Below the pieces are notes generated by a model. It did not search any database, was not told where the DNA came from, and worked only from the letters and a program-made list of their open reading frames with translations. A program made the position numbers and the translations under genes. Below are positions 1 through 11,904 of a DNA stretch of 64,000 nt, one piece after another. Source of the DNA: Panopea generosa (taxonomy: Eukaryota > Mollusca > Bivalvia > Adapedonta > Hiatellidae). The stretch is from positions 35,621,132 to 35,685,131 of the forward strand of contig CM055894.1 of assembly GCA_029582155.1 (NCBI GenBank). Reading direction: 5' to 3'. Each line of letters begins with the position of its first letter. Within the stretch, counting starts at the first letter, position 1.

Positions 1-300
1 ATCTCTTGAATACTTCAAACAAATCGTCTTTCATAAAATTCCACCGGTAATCGTGATCTTGTAGGTATCGATGTATACTGGTACGACTGTATTGTATCTG
101 GCTCCTATTCAGAATCGTCCCGTTTCCTTACACCTAGATAAAATCGTACAACTGTCAGATTCAAAGTAATCGGTATCATTTCTTCAAAATGAACAGCCAA
201 GTCTTCGCTGCGCAGCCAGTTTTGACATTTTTCAAACGTCGGTCCTTGTCTTTATTTTATTGTTAGTGTGTTTCATATTTTCCATAACTCTTCGGCCGCC
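1..300 (-). pseudogene. Decayed tyrosine-recombinase core-binding domain (Crypton/QRICH1-like), partial
   Basis: Read on the minus strand from about 300 down to base 1, three frame pieces together resemble the N-terminal helical core-binding domain of Crypton-type tyrosine recombinases and QRICH1/ZMYM-like (DUF3504) relatives. The landmarks are NWLRSEDLAVHFEE, then VRKRDDSE, then EPDTIQSY, then RWNFMKDDLFEVFKR ending at the window edge. This order (W-L...I.P..LN...V.RK.D..YEPDT..SY..I.RYL) is what the family shows. The copy is broken: an in-frame TAG at 105-107 follows DDSE, and the frame changes near 235 and again near 80. The catalytic C-terminal half would lie to the left of the window. 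Assignment is from remembered family patterns; a DIRS-like recombinase is an alternative. Confidence 0.5.
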
Positions 301-737
301 TTCCTCGCTTATCTGTCTCGAATTTTGTGAAGAATTGCGTTTAATGGTTCCGGTAGTCATTTGTTAAGCTTTCCAAATTCTTTTCTGCCGTTTTAAAAGT
401 GTTCACGTTTCTCGTGATGGAATTCGGTAGCTATCACGTAGACGGTTACTAATTATTGTTCTCTGAAACTAAAAGTAATTTTACACTAAAGATCATGTAC
501 GCAGTCTGTTTAACATCGGGGCCAATATGGAATTGTACCGTGGCCAAAAAATCATATTTCCATTTTGACTGCGGTATTGATTTCCGGGTCACAATACCGG
601 CACGTGATTGCAAACATATTTTGTTAAAACGTTTTATTTTTTGTAACTATATTTAGGTCTAAATGAAACAATTGATGAATATTGAATAGTTTATAAGTAG
701 TATCACTAGCTATAAATTATATATCAAAGTGATATAA
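301..737. other. Non-coding stretch, nothing assigned
   Basis: Probably upstream sequence of the recombinase relic. The 456-656 region is open on the plus strand but has no recognisable protein features. Confidence 0.4.
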
Positions 738-988
738 GCCGGGTCTTGTTAGCTCAATCAGTAGCTCCTCTGATTAACTATGTCGTGAGTTCAAATTCTC
801 TCTAGGCTACAGTATCTTTGATGATTGATTTTCATTTGCCTTTTCCCACTGACTCAAACGGGAAAATTACCAAGATTGTGTGCTCGAGTACTGGTTAACC
901 TTCCTGGATCCCTGGAAAGATCGGTAAAGTTACTAATCGTCCGTTAGCCATCGATGGCATAAACATGAAGCTTAGTATTCAAACAAAC
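738..988 (+). repeat. tRNA-derived SINE, family A, copy 1
   Basis: The head (738-810) is tRNA-like: TTAGCTCAATCAGTAG resembles box A and GAGTTCAAATTC resembles box B. The body and tail carry GATGATTGATTTTC, GTGCTCGAGTACTGGTTAA, CGTCCGTTAGCC and TCGATGGCATAA, ending in an ATTCAAACAAAC-type tail. The same order of blocks recurs at 6318, 27995 (minus) and 30211, which defines the family. The tRNA head is decayed and joined to an unrelated tail, so it is not a tRNA gene. Confidence 0.75.
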
Positions 989-1146
989 TAGTTAAATATA
1001 TCAACAAATTATATAACACTGCATAAAAACATTCAAAAGCAACGTTGTAAAGTTAATACACATTTAATAGAAGATATTCACAACAAAACAGGTATATACG
1101 ACGACAATATACCGTCTAAAGATGAGATTCACTTTTCGTAGGAAAT

Positions 1147-1253
1147 GAGTTTCGAGTTAGAAAAGTGAGTTTCGAGTAACAAAAGTGAGTTTCGAGTTAG
1201 AAAAGTGAGTTTCGAGTAAGAAACGTGAGTTTCGAGTAACAAAAGTGAGTCGT
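1147..1253 (+). repeat. 20-bp minisatellite (GAGTTTCGAGTWAVAAAAGT), about 5 copies
   Basis: Five 20-bp units begin at 1147 and repeat with the phrase GAGTTTCGAGT followed by TAGAAAAGT, AACAAAAGT or AAGAAACGT. The array ends in GTGAGTCGTGAC. A much more degenerate version of the same motif occupies 8865-9260. Confidence 0.9.
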
Positions 1254-2563
1254 GACAAAAAGATATGTAGTTAAAGATAGTAGTTTAAACATGTAGGCTT
1301 AAAAGACATCATTGAATAGCAAAGGGCTTGTTTTATAGTAACTTACATACAATATCGACTTTGCCACTAACCATTCCATTCCCCTACCGAGTTAACTATT
1401 TTGTTGTCTGTGTGTTTTACCTTTTAAAATTGTAATAATTTCAAGTGCCCGTCTCTTTTGTGAGGGAAGGCAGTGTTTTCTAGATGTAGTCTTACTTGAT
1501 TGCTTTATTTCCTTTTTTTTTATTGGATGGGGACATCTTTTTATTTGCATGTGTTTTAGACAGGCCTGCAAGAAATAAAAATGTATGGTGTTATAAGAGC
1601 TCATTCATTGTTTTTGGTTGACATATAAACACTTCAAGAAAATACAATTATTGTAACGAAGGTAAATTTAAATCGCAATGTTACAGTTAAAGTAGAACTA
1701 ATATGTAACATTACATCATATTGGCAGCACAATATTTGTGTGCATTAGTTTATATATCAGAATTACAATAATTTAACCTTATTACAATTGATTTATTCCA
1801 AAAAGCAATTTTACGTAAGCCATATATACTTGAGTTTAAACAGTTTTATTTCCTTTTTTGTTTGATTTGTTGTAAATTTTCCCATGCAAAACGACTCGTA
1901 CAAAACATCTGTAATGTCAGAAATTACATGCATTTCATTGGTCTACCAAACGTTCATTATATGTGCGTCCAAAACATTTTTAAAGAATGTACTGAAGGAC
2001 ACAAAGTCTGCCGAATTTTGTTTCTACATTAATGCACTCTAAATAAAAGCATGTTTGTTGTTATTCTGTGTGTTTGTTTTATTTTTGGGGTGAGGTAGAG
2101 GTTTGTGGGAGTATATTAACATATATGTTTACATACACCTCATTCATTGTTTCAGTGTTTTAATTCGTGACATAAAGTGTTCGCGACGTACCTGACATCA
2201 AACATGGTGTCAGGATTTTATATATACCACCATAGTGTACGATGGTTCTAACTAATTTTAAAAAATTAATGTAGGTTAACCCTATATAAAAATATTTTGT
2301 GAACTTTTAGAAAGCACTGCGTAAAACGGTTTAGACTGTTTTGTTCTGTTATGTTTGCACCAGATTGGCAAACTAATAAAATATACTTGGGCAAGCATGT
2401 GTTGGCAACATGCAAACGACAAGATACACGTACATTACAGAATATAACATTTATTTTCACATGTATGTAGTATACATGGCACAGTAAACCAGCATATTTG
2501 CAGTTTAATGGGTGATATTATGCTAAATTTTGACATATAAATGTACGGTCAATTACATTAACA
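1254..2563. other. AT-rich non-coding stretch
   Basis: I see no gene, RNA or repeat structure. Open frames here (for example 1392-1604 minus and 2266-2460 minus) have no domain-like pattern. Confidence 0.5.
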
Positions 2564-3013
2564 TTAATATTACAAAGTATGCGTACATGCGCATGAGTAA
2601 AGACACAACGAAACGGTATATTAGCATTACATTTATTATACATGTATAATTATATTCTTTTTTCTATCTTACAAATACTGTATTTCACACTGTAACTTTG
2701 CCAGACGCAAGCGTTAATATTACAAAGTATGCGTACATGCGCATGAGTAAAGACACAACGAAACGGTATATTAGCATTACATTTATTATACATGTATAAT
2801 TATATTCTTTTTTCTATCTTACAAATACTGTATTTCACACTGTAACTTTGCCAGACGCAAGCGTTAATATTACAAAGTATGCGTACATGCGCATGAGTAA
2901 AGACACAACGAAACGGTATATTAGCATTACATTTATTATATATGTATAATTATATTCTTTTTTCTATCTTACAAATACTGTATTTCACACTGTAACTTTG
3001 CCAGACGCAAACG
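2564..3013 (+). repeat. 150-bp tandem repeat, three nearly identical copies
   Basis: The block starting TTAATATTACAAAGTATGCG is repeated at 2564, 2714 and 2864, exactly 150 bp apart. Each copy ends with GCCAGACGCAA. Copies differ at only a few sites (copy 3 has TATATATGT where copies 1 and 2 have TATACATGT), so the triplication is recent or homogenised. Confidence 0.95.
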
Positions 3014-3469
3014 TAGCTCTAATGGTGGTGTACATTATAAAAGCTCTATGAATAAATTGCTGCCCAAATTTATCATTCAAAAATAAACATTGCCTATAAC
3101 GCTGTCAAACAAGTAAATTAAGAAAACAAATAATTGACAAACACTAACATTTAACAAAAGGCATAATAAAAAATATTCTGTTTGGGCCCTTGCTGTCTCT
3201 TACATATTAAATGACTAAACAATGTCCGAGACATCATGATGTTTGAAATAATATATTAAATAAATGAGAAAAAAACATAATTTCCTGTTAACTCATAGTT
3301 TTCCTATTTAAAAATCCCAATCCCCTTACTAGACCCAAATTGAATCTAGCCCCTTTATTTGAACAAATTCAAATCCCAATTCATCAAGATCATTTGAACC
3401 AAATATAAACGATTTTTGTTGGTTGATTCTTGTGAAGATTTTTGATTATTCACAATTTTATCCGTGGGC
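3014..3469. other. Non-coding stretch, nothing assigned
   Basis: AT-rich sequence without recognisable features. Confidence 0.4.
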
Positions 3470-3770
3470 GGGGCCAATTTTTACTAGGGTCTGAGAGAAG
3501 CTGATGAGGTGATACTACATGCAAAATTTCAGAGCTCCAGGCATTGCACTGTCCGGGAAGAATATTTTTTAAATTCTGAAAAAAACAAAACACAACTGAT
3601 AACACCCTTTGGCGGGGTTTAATTTGAGAGATCTTCATGTAACAATGCTTGACACTAAATTTGGTGGAAATCTATCGAGCGGTTTCAGAGAAGAAATCGT
3701 CTAAAGCAAAAGTTAACAACGGACACAGAGGAATAGCTCTCTTGAGCTTTGCTCAGATGAGCTAAAAATG
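3470..3770 (+). repeat. 3' part of a dispersed bivalve-style repeat ending in GAGCTAAAAATG
   Basis: The stretch has the phrase order I recall from an abundant bivalve repeat: AAAATTTCAGAGCTCCAGGC, then TTTGGTGGAAATCTATCGAG, then GGACACAGAGGAATAGCTC, closing with CTCTTGAGCTTTGCTCAG and GATGAGCTAAAAATG, a short terminal hairpin. A copy of the opposite (5') end type lies at 51441. Family membership is from memory and not verified. Confidence 0.4.
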
Positions 3771-4249
3771 CAACAACAGTCCTATCCCACATTTTTGGTA
3801 ATTACAATTATTGACTGAAGATAAATTCAGTGTTGTCTGCATAGTGGAAGTTAAGGCATTTATTTTGTGTTAAGTGCCTGACCTTTTTCAAACTAATTAT
3901 CTACTATTTTTACAGTGTCCCGAAAGATAGTCTTTACAAACTTTCAAAAAATAATGAACCTTCGTATATAACAGCTATGTTTTAATACCCATTATAACGT
4001 TCTTAGAAATCTACATTCTACAATTGAATTAAACTTTATCACTCCAAAATCCATCGTCGGATACCTGCTGTTGTTTATTCTGTTGTAGTTACAGATGCAA
4101 TAATACTCACTTTCTTGATTCATTATATATATTTATATATATTTATATATATTTTTAAAAAGATGGCTTGAATTATCTAAAAAATAGATATACATGTAAT
4201 TATCATTTTCCATGTACAATCAACCTGCTTGCAACGCTTAAAATGTTTT

Positions 4250-4376
4250 TATTTTGTTTTACTGTTGTAATTTGTAAATAATGTATAAATGTATCTTTAG
4301 AGGATCCCAAGGATGATTAGTTTCAAACTAATTGGGGTATTCCTCTTTAAATAATGGCTTTCATTCATTCATTCAT
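4250..4376 (+). repeat. 3' tail of a non-LTR retrotransposon with (ATTC)n end
   Basis: The sequence ATCTTTAGAGGATCCCAAGG ... GTATTCCTCTTTAAATAA followed by ATTC repeats (4361-4375) matches, block for block, a tail at 37410-37508 ending in (ATT)n. A shared 3' tail followed by different short microsatellites is typical of 5'-truncated LINE insertions. No coding sequence remains upstream (3771-4249 shows nothing recognisable). Confidence 0.5.
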
Positions 4377-4702
4377 AAATAGGTTATCGTATTATATTAG
4401 GGTTATATTTCCTTGTATAAAATCAAAATGTGATTGGTTTTGACTAAAATGTACATTCAATACTTATTTTCCAGCGCATCAATATGCATCATGATAAAAT
4501 AGATAAAGCAAAGTTGGCGGTCAGAAAAGTAATCGTTCCTTCCAGCTTTATGTCACTTTTGAAATATACACGACTGTATTTTCAGCTGTCTAACATTCGT
4601 ATCATTGTGTTCATTAAATATGTGATGTGTAAAGAACAAACACACTTTGCCATTTTAATACAAACATCACCGAATGCTCCGCCATGGGTGTTAATGTTGA
4701 TT

Positions 4703-6322
4703 GGGCCGGTGTAACATTAAATTATTAGCCTGTTGAAAAATGACCCTAAGGGTAAATTTTCAACATTGGAAATTGACCCGGTCACATTTCAACATTAAAT
4801 TCTGCTCAAAACAGTTGTTGAAAACTGATCAGTGTTAAATTTTGATAGAACATGGGGTCCTTTCTTAACAGTTTGTTAAATATAAGCAAAACATCACATG
4901 ACTGCTGTCGCATGTTGCAACAATTAAGCACAAACCCTGGTAAGCTTCGTTACGATCGGTTGCTATAATTACAAATGGTTGCTATAGCAGTTGGTGATAA
5001 TAACATAAATAAAAACAATTCCTTTTCAAATTGACATTGACAAAATCCATGCGAACCATTTGAAATAATCATACCATTATATAATGCAAGGTAACTCCCT
5101 TTAATAGCAGTATACAATCTGTATTCTCGTTTATGTTTAAGCTGTTAAAATATATTATCATATTACAAAAATGTAATGAATTGTATCAAAAATAGGAAGG
5201 TATTGGTAGAAAAACAAGACCGTAAGACAGCGCGCTGGACTGATTCGAACTGATTTGTCAATAAATACTAAAGACCTGACCAAGTTATATTTTTTGTTAA
5301 GCTCATTTGCTTCAAGATTTATTTTGTTACTTATTTTCTTAGACAAATGTTTGCGGTTATAAATAATTCTTTGGGTTACAAACATATACTTATCGTCGAA
5401 ATACGATTTTCTCATCAAATCACATCCATATAAAACTTATTTTGCTACACTAAGGGTCGCGGTTATCAGTTTATTACTTGTGTAATTAAATAAAGCTAAA
5501 TAAAAGTTGATTTAAGTGTCTAGAAACAGCCACATAATTTTTCAACTGTTTTTCACCCGTCCAAAAACTATTAACCCTAAACCCTACCCATTCGTGTGTG
5601 CGGACGGACGAACATGGACAACAACAGATGCCTCAATTCAATAGCAGGGAAAAATACATATCTAGTTGAACAAACATTGTTACCTTAAGTGAACTTGTTT
5701 TATAATCAAATGTCAATACATGTACCAAACACACGCTTAGTGTAACAATTACATTACGGGTTGACACCGCGACCCTTAGTTTAACAAAATCCATTACGTT
5801 TGATAACACAAGGCCGTTAGCGTAGTTTCAAATCTATCGCATATGAGGTTACAGAGATATGTGTATGATATCAAGATGCACAGAAAACTTTAATCAGCCG
5901 AGAAAACTGATATAGGAGTGCTTCGTCGCATTCTTAACTTGTGAAACTACAACCACACTTACGAAAGGCAATTTAAACAAACACCATTCCTATATCACAC
6001 GTGTTATCATCAATGAAACAACGTATCTATAGCATATCGGCCGTTATATATAGCGTATATCAACATTTTCCGGTATATCCATGAGAACATCCGAATTTAT
6101 TATAGCAGTTTTCAATCTTGAAATGTGGTCCGGCCGACAATTTGGTCAGTTTCCAATTGCTGTTGAACAGATTTTAACAAGGGTAATTTTTTCACGTGTG
6201 GGTGGGTCATAAAATAACGGTCGGGGTCAGTTTTCAATGTTAAAATGGATCACTCATCCGTTGAAATGTGACCCATGGGGTAACTTTTCAACGGGGCCAA
6301 AATTTAATGTTACACCGGTCCC
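4703..6322. mobile_element. Non-autonomous TIR element, ~1.6 kb
   Basis: The left end has CCGGTGTAACATTAAAT just after GGG (4703), and the right end at about 6303-6322 is its reverse complement. Subterminal blocks are also related in inverted orientation, with AAATTGACCCGGTCACATTTCAAC on the left (shown in part: TGACCCGGTCACATTTCAAC) and TTGAAATGTGACCCATGGGG on the right. No transposase-like frame is present inside. A clear target-site duplication is not visible. A SINE starts directly at the right boundary. Confidence 0.65.
5448..5781. mobile_element. 334-bp MITE with TA target duplication, nested in the 4703-6322 element
   Basis: The ends are CACTAAGGGTCGCGGT at 5448 and the inverse ACCGCGACCCTTAGTT ending at 5781. 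A TA dinucleotide flanks each side (5446-5447 and 5782-5783). TA duplication plus short TIRs suggests a Tc1/mariner-mobilised MITE. It sits within the larger TIR element, so it inserted later. Confidence 0.75.
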
Positions 6323-6563
6323 AGTTAACCCATTCACTAGCACGTCTGACAGTCAATCCAGGAGTCGTGAGTTTGAATTCCAGACCGGGCACAATCCCAA
6401 TGATGACTGATTTACGACAATGCGTCTTATTGTCAACGCTGATTCAAGTGAAAAATGAATCAGACTTGCGGATATTCGTGTGCTTGAGTACTTGATAACT
6501 TCCCTGATCTCAGGAAAGGTTGGTTGGACTAAATGAAATTATGCTTAATATTCAAACAAAATA
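6318..6563 (+). repeat. tRNA-derived SINE, family A, copy 2
   Basis: It shows CACGTCTGACAGTCAATCCA, GAGTCGTGAGTTTGAATTCC (box B-like), GATGACTGATTTACGACAAT, TGATTCAAGTG, GTGCTTGAGTACTTGATAAC and a TATTCAAACAAAATAAG tail, the same block order as the 30211 copy. Box A is partly lost. Confidence 0.7.
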
Positions 6564-8864
6564 AGGCAAAAATGGACAAAATGGTCACGCGTGTGGTTTA
6601 ATAAAGTGCTCTTTAAACTTCATGAAAAGGTCATAGATGATTGTATTATAAAGAAATCTAAGACTGGTTGCAAGGACATCAGGGTACAAGACAATGTAAT
6701 AAAAGTTCAATCCGTTTTATTAAAAAAACTAAAAAACTGTGAAGCCTGTATCTTTAACATGAGTGCTTGTTGTTGACAGTCGCAGATAATATTGTTTTTG
6801 TCAGTTTAACAAAAACGAAAACAGACTTGATCAAATGTTCGATATATGTCATAATTATACTATGAACGAGCTGTTTCAGTATAATCATTTGTGCTATTAT
6901 AGTTTTTGAAGAATATATACGTGTTTACAAAATAACAGTTATGTATGCTAATGGAACTAAACTTTGATGTATTCAAATATAGTGCCACTTAATCTTTAGT
7001 ATTGGTATTCATATTGTAAAAATGGCCATATCTGTTGTTGTTTTTTTTTTTGTTTCGCTAAGGAACACTCATGCATAATTAATAATCTGTTTATGAACAT
7101 TAAAAAATGTATACTGATATGAGTAGTGTAATAACGAAGGAAATGAGCACCTCTGCTCTATGCAATGTTATCTATGTGTGGTTACCCTGTAGTTTGTTTC
7201 GATAAAGAATACCGATGTAGTGTTGTTACTCTGCATTTAATCATTTGGACATTAATTCTGATATAAGTAGTGTAATATACAGCAAAAAATGGCAATTTGC
7301 TGTCTGAAAAATCTATAATTGTTTTTATTTCTTGTGTTTATGTGTTTGTTTCATTTTAACAAAGAACACTGTAGCTAAGCGAAGTCATCAGGTCTGTATA
7401 TGTGTGTCTGATTGTGTACAAATAAATGTTTGTTTAAAGTTGTAGTTATTTTTGTGTCTACTTTTTTTCATTCTATATGATAAATATTGTCTCCATTGTC
7501 TCCATTGATAGATGATCAAATGATTATTAGATATTTCCAACGGCACTCACAACCCGTCTACGATTACACAGAATATATCTAGTTAGCAAATATTTTGTAA
7601 AGTATTATTGTTAAACAAAGAACCTTAAAAGCTACAATAGTTACTGTAGTAAGTCACCTAGGTCATCTGACACATCCGAATTGCTTTCTATCTAATATCA
7701 CGGATGGTCGTTTATAGTTTGGGGTCATATATATGTCTAACCGTTTATGATACCTGAAAATACGCCACGTTGTGCAATGATCACGAGCACCTGTTTTATG
7801 TACGTACACTTTTGCATAACAGTCTGTGTAAGAATATAACATTGTTATATGGATGTTAATCTGAATATTCTTTGAGCGGTTAACGATTTGATGAAAATTG
7901 AAACTTTTAATTTGTCACTTCAATCTGTCTGGCAGATATCTTAATTTTGTTATAACATTTACCAACGGTCATATTATTTCTATGTCGTATAAAATGTCAT
8001 TAAATCTCGGACTTATCTGGCTGATATTGGAGTGATTGTGTGCGCTGGCCATCGTTGAACATCTGTGTGCTTAAAAGTTTGCTGTGAAAAAAAAAATACT
8101 TGACTTGTACGTTTCTCTTAATTCTACACTCGTTGTGCTCTGTAGCAATGTCATTTTATCCATGTGTTGTAACAATTCTGAAACATGTGCGTTTAATATT
8201 ACTTTTGATTATTGAGATGCCTCTCAAACTAACATTGGTTTGATCCATGTCTTCTGAAATTGTAGGTTGATGGCCATTTAAGTGTATATTAAATATAGTC
8301 ACGATATACTTCGATCTGTATTGCTTTAGAAAGATATGCATGTTGTTTTTTTTTATGGTGTGACATTCATATTCGTCTAAACCCAATCGAAACAGTACTA
8401 GGACATGACCGTCCTTGTATTTGTATGGTACATATATATCTACACGCTTTATTGCATGCACGTGACTCATGGTCGTCCATTTGTGTTTCATCTTTGTAAT
8501 CTTAATTTTAAGTTATAGAAAACATGTATTTTCTTTTTTAGGTATGCTAAACGATAACTTAAAGTACAGTTTGTGTATTATGTATCATTACTGTAACGTG
8601 CATGTTATACATTCATAAACATCTTGACACAACACATATGCTGATAGAAATTGCGGTATACTGTCGTTGTTCAATTAATAGTGCTGTTATCATGTTTTGC
8701 TAGAAAGCAATACATAGAGTTTTTTAAATCTATTTTCTTGATTTGCTGTGAAAACTGACACTTTTATATTCGAGATCTCTGTTTTACGTGTTGGTTTTAT
8801 TAATGTGTCTGTTTTAATGATACCTTTCTCCATTCATAGTCATATAATCGAGTAATATAATCAA
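6564..8864. other. Non-coding stretch, nothing assigned
   Basis: AT-rich DNA. A 111-codon open frame at 8156-8491 (minus) has no recognisable motif, no coding-like composition and no neighbouring exon signals that I can see, so I do not call it a gene. Confidence 0.4.
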
Positions 8865-9260
8865 CTGTCGACTAAGAAAATTGAATGTCCAGTAACGATA
8901 TTGAGTATCATTGAAAATCAGGTCTCGAGTAAGAGATGTAAGAAATTCAAGGGTAGAGAAAGAATATTGAATGGCGAGTAAAACAGTCAAGCGCCGCATA
9001 AGAAAACCAAGTATCGCATAAGAATACACCGCGATTTTACAAGTATAAAGATGATGAGAACTGAAATAACAAAGGTCTAAAGAACCAAGTGTCTTTTAAG
9101 AATAATGAGTGACGTGTACGAAAACTAAGTGTCACGAAAGAAAATTGAGTATCGAATAAGAAAATAAACTGCCGTGTGAGACAATAAACTGTCAAGTAAG
9201 AAAATTGAATAAGGAAATCAAATTTTGAGTGATGTTGCTGAACATTGAGTAAGAAAATTT
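8865..9260 (+). repeat. Degenerate ~20-bp minisatellite related to the array at 1147
   Basis: Loose repetition of AAGAAAATTGAGTATCGAAT-like units: TCTCGAGTAAGAGATG, AAGAAAACCAAGTATCGCAT, AAGAAAATTGAGTATCGAAT, CAAGTAAGAAAATTGAAT. Spacing is roughly 20-22 bp with many substitutions. The shared core is GAGTxTCGAGTAAGAAAA. This is an old array of the 1147-1253 motif. Confidence 0.6.
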
Positions 9261-10060
9261 TGGACATACCTGCTGATAAACATCTGAAAGACATCTCGTT
9301 TCAGATTTGTGTTCATTTGTGTGATCAGGTGCTAAATATATTACATATAAGAGGGTCAATAGTGTGTTTGGTAGGATGTGTGTCCCTGATGCCAGAGGTT
9401 TCGGAATCGATTCACATCACGACCCGTTGCCGCTAAAGACACATTTAGTACTGGTTCTACACAAGAAGCAGACTCGAGCTTATATACTTAATATATTTGA
9501 TTTCATCAGTTTGTATGTTTCGACAGAAAAATATCATTTTTTATTAATATTTTGCTTTTCACTGCTATTTCCAAAGTAACTTTATCAGTTTCATGAACAT
9601 TATTAATATTTTTTTTCGAATATGATGTTTCAGACAGAAATATTTTAACGTATCAAATTGAAATCAAAATGAAAACAAGTGCAATCGCAAATTATGTTGC
9701 CGTTTTAAGCGGGAAATCTCTTTTAGTCTAACATAGACGCGTAGCCAGATCCAATGACAATATATTATTGTGTCATGTTGAAATATTTGTCTGTTTGGCA
9801 AAACGGGTCTGTGAGTAAAATAGGAATGGTATGTTAAAAACAAGAACTGTCACTGATAAGTTTCAAATGCCCCCGAAATGGTCTATGAAAATAACGATAT
9901 ATTTTAAAATAGGTAGTGATTGAAATGTATCAATTAGTATTAATAGTGATGAACAGACGCTTCAGACTAGACACGCAATTTCATTTATTTACATTAAAGT
10001 GTGAACTTGGCCTTGATATCTGATGTAAAGTCATGTGTATTTCTAGAGATAAATGCAGGT
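9261..10060. other. Non-coding stretch, nothing assigned
   Basis: No gene or repeat structure seen between the degenerate minisatellite and the trinucleotide array. Confidence 0.4.
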
Positions 10061-10321
10061 GACACTACTACTACTACTACTACTGCTACTACTACTACTA
10101 CTATCAACACCACCAATACCATTATTACCACTATCACGACCACCACTACTTCTACTATAACCACCACCACCACTACTACTACTACCACCCCCAAAACAAC
10201 TATTACTACTAGTATACTATTAGTATTACTACTACGACTGCTACTGCTACGATAACCGCCTCTACTATTACTACTACCACTAATCCTACTCCTACTCCTC
10301 CTCCTCCTCCTCCTCCTCCTC

Positions 10322-10360
<39 letters not shown>

Positions 10361-10370
10361 TTACTACTAT

Positions 10371-10402
<32 letters not shown>

Positions 10403-11519
10403 ATACCAACAACAACATTACCATTACTACTACATCTACTACTACCTCTATACAGCAACAAGTACTATTACTACTACTACTACCACTATTACTAATATTA
10501 TTACTACTACTATTACTACTACTACCAACACCACCAATACCAATATTACCACTATCACGACCACCACTACTTCTACTATAACCACCACCACCACTACTAA
10601 TAATACTACCACCACCAAAACAACTATTACTACTATTATACTATTATTATTACTACTACGACTGCTACTGCTACGATAACCGCCTCTACTATTACTACTA
10701 TCACTACTCCTACTCCTCCTCCTCCTCCTCCTCCTCCTTCTCCTCCTCCTACTACTACTACTACTACTACTACTACAACTACTACTACCACCAATACCAA
10801 CAACAACATTACCATTACTACTACATCTACTACTACCTCTATACAGCAACAAGTACTATTACTACTACTACTACCACTATTACTAATATTATTACTACTA
10901 CTATTACTACTACTACCAACACCACCAATACCAATATTACCACTATCACGACCACCACTACTTCTACTATAACCACCACCACCACTACTAATAATACTAC
11001 CACCACCAAAACAACTATTACTACTATTATACTATTATTATTACTACTACGACTGCTACTGCTACGATAACCGCCTCTACTATTACTACTATCACTACTC
11101 CTACTCCTCCTCCTCCTCCTCCTCCTTCTCCTCCTCCTCCTACTACTACTACTACTACTACTACAACTACTACTACCACCACCACCAACAGCAACATTAC
11201 CATTACTACTACATCTACTACTACTACTATACCACAACAAGTACTATTACTACTACTACTACCACCACTATTACTAATATTATTACTACTACTACTACTA
11301 ATACCACCCAACCAATACTACTACTACCACTACTCCTACTACTACTACTACTACGACTACTACAACCACTACATACACTACCACTACTACTACTACTACT
11401 ATTACTACTACTTCTACTATTACAACCACCATCACTACCACTACTACCATATCACCACCGTCATTACTACTTCTAAAACTATTTTTTCTGCAACTACTAA
11501 TGTCACCCAACCAATACTT

Positions 11520-11571
<52 letters not shown>

Positions 11572-11667
11572 AACCACCATCACTACCACTACTTCCATAT
11601 CACCACCGTCATTACTACTACTAAAACTACTTTTTCTGCAACTACTAATGTCACCCAACCAATACTT

Positions 11668-11719
<52 letters not shown>

Positions 11720-11730
11720 AACTACTACTT
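10060..11730 (+). repeat. TAC/CTA trinucleotide array with ~390-bp higher-order units
   Basis: The whole stretch is ACT/ACC/TCC-type trinucleotide DNA. The marker CAACAAGTACTATTACTACT recurs with AGTACTATTA at 10461, 10852 and 11240, giving higher-order units of 391 and 388 bp that each contain the same GACTGCTACTGCTACGATAA block. A second module, TAATGTCACCCAACCAATAC, recurs at 11499 and 11647 (148 bp). Apparent proteins rich in Ser, Arg, Val or Tyr here are translation artefacts of the triplet repeat in different frames. Confidence 0.95.
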
Positions 11731-11854
11731 GACGGACACACACAAATTCTTACACAAGCACCAACGCTACGCTCACATACTAACGCACGCCCACATTCAC
11801 TCACACACATGCAAACGCTCTTTCTCTACTCCTACACAAAACAATTGATATATA

Positions 11855-11904
11855 AATAGAATCGTCCAATTGGATTGTTGACATTCCAATTGGACGATTC
11901 TATT
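11855..11904. repeat. Perfect 20-bp inverted repeat with 10-base loop
   Basis: The arms 11855-11874 (AATAGAATCGTCCAATTGGA) and 11885-11904 are exact reverse complements around the loop TTGTTGACAT. The hairpin could extrude as a cruciform. Further CCAATTGG or CCCATTGG half-palindromes follow to about 12050. Confidence 0.95.

Noticed and set aside
738-810. Functional tRNA gene at SINE heads (also 30211, 58912, 62466)
   Set aside because: Stems are irregular and the tRNA-like part is followed by a conserved SINE tail in the repeated copies.
5571-5589. Interstitial telomere-like TTAACCCTAAACCCTA
   Set aside because: Only about two units, within the inner MITE. Too short to call telomeric.
8156-8491. 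111-codon minus-strand open frame as a gene
   Set aside because: No motif, no splice context, and composition like the flanking AT-rich DNA.
9994-11859. Long Ser/Arg/Val/Gly/Tyr-rich open frames on both strands
   Set aside because: All are readings of the TAC/CTA array. Trinucleotide repeats leave frames open in all phases, and the same region gives several unrelated-looking proteins.
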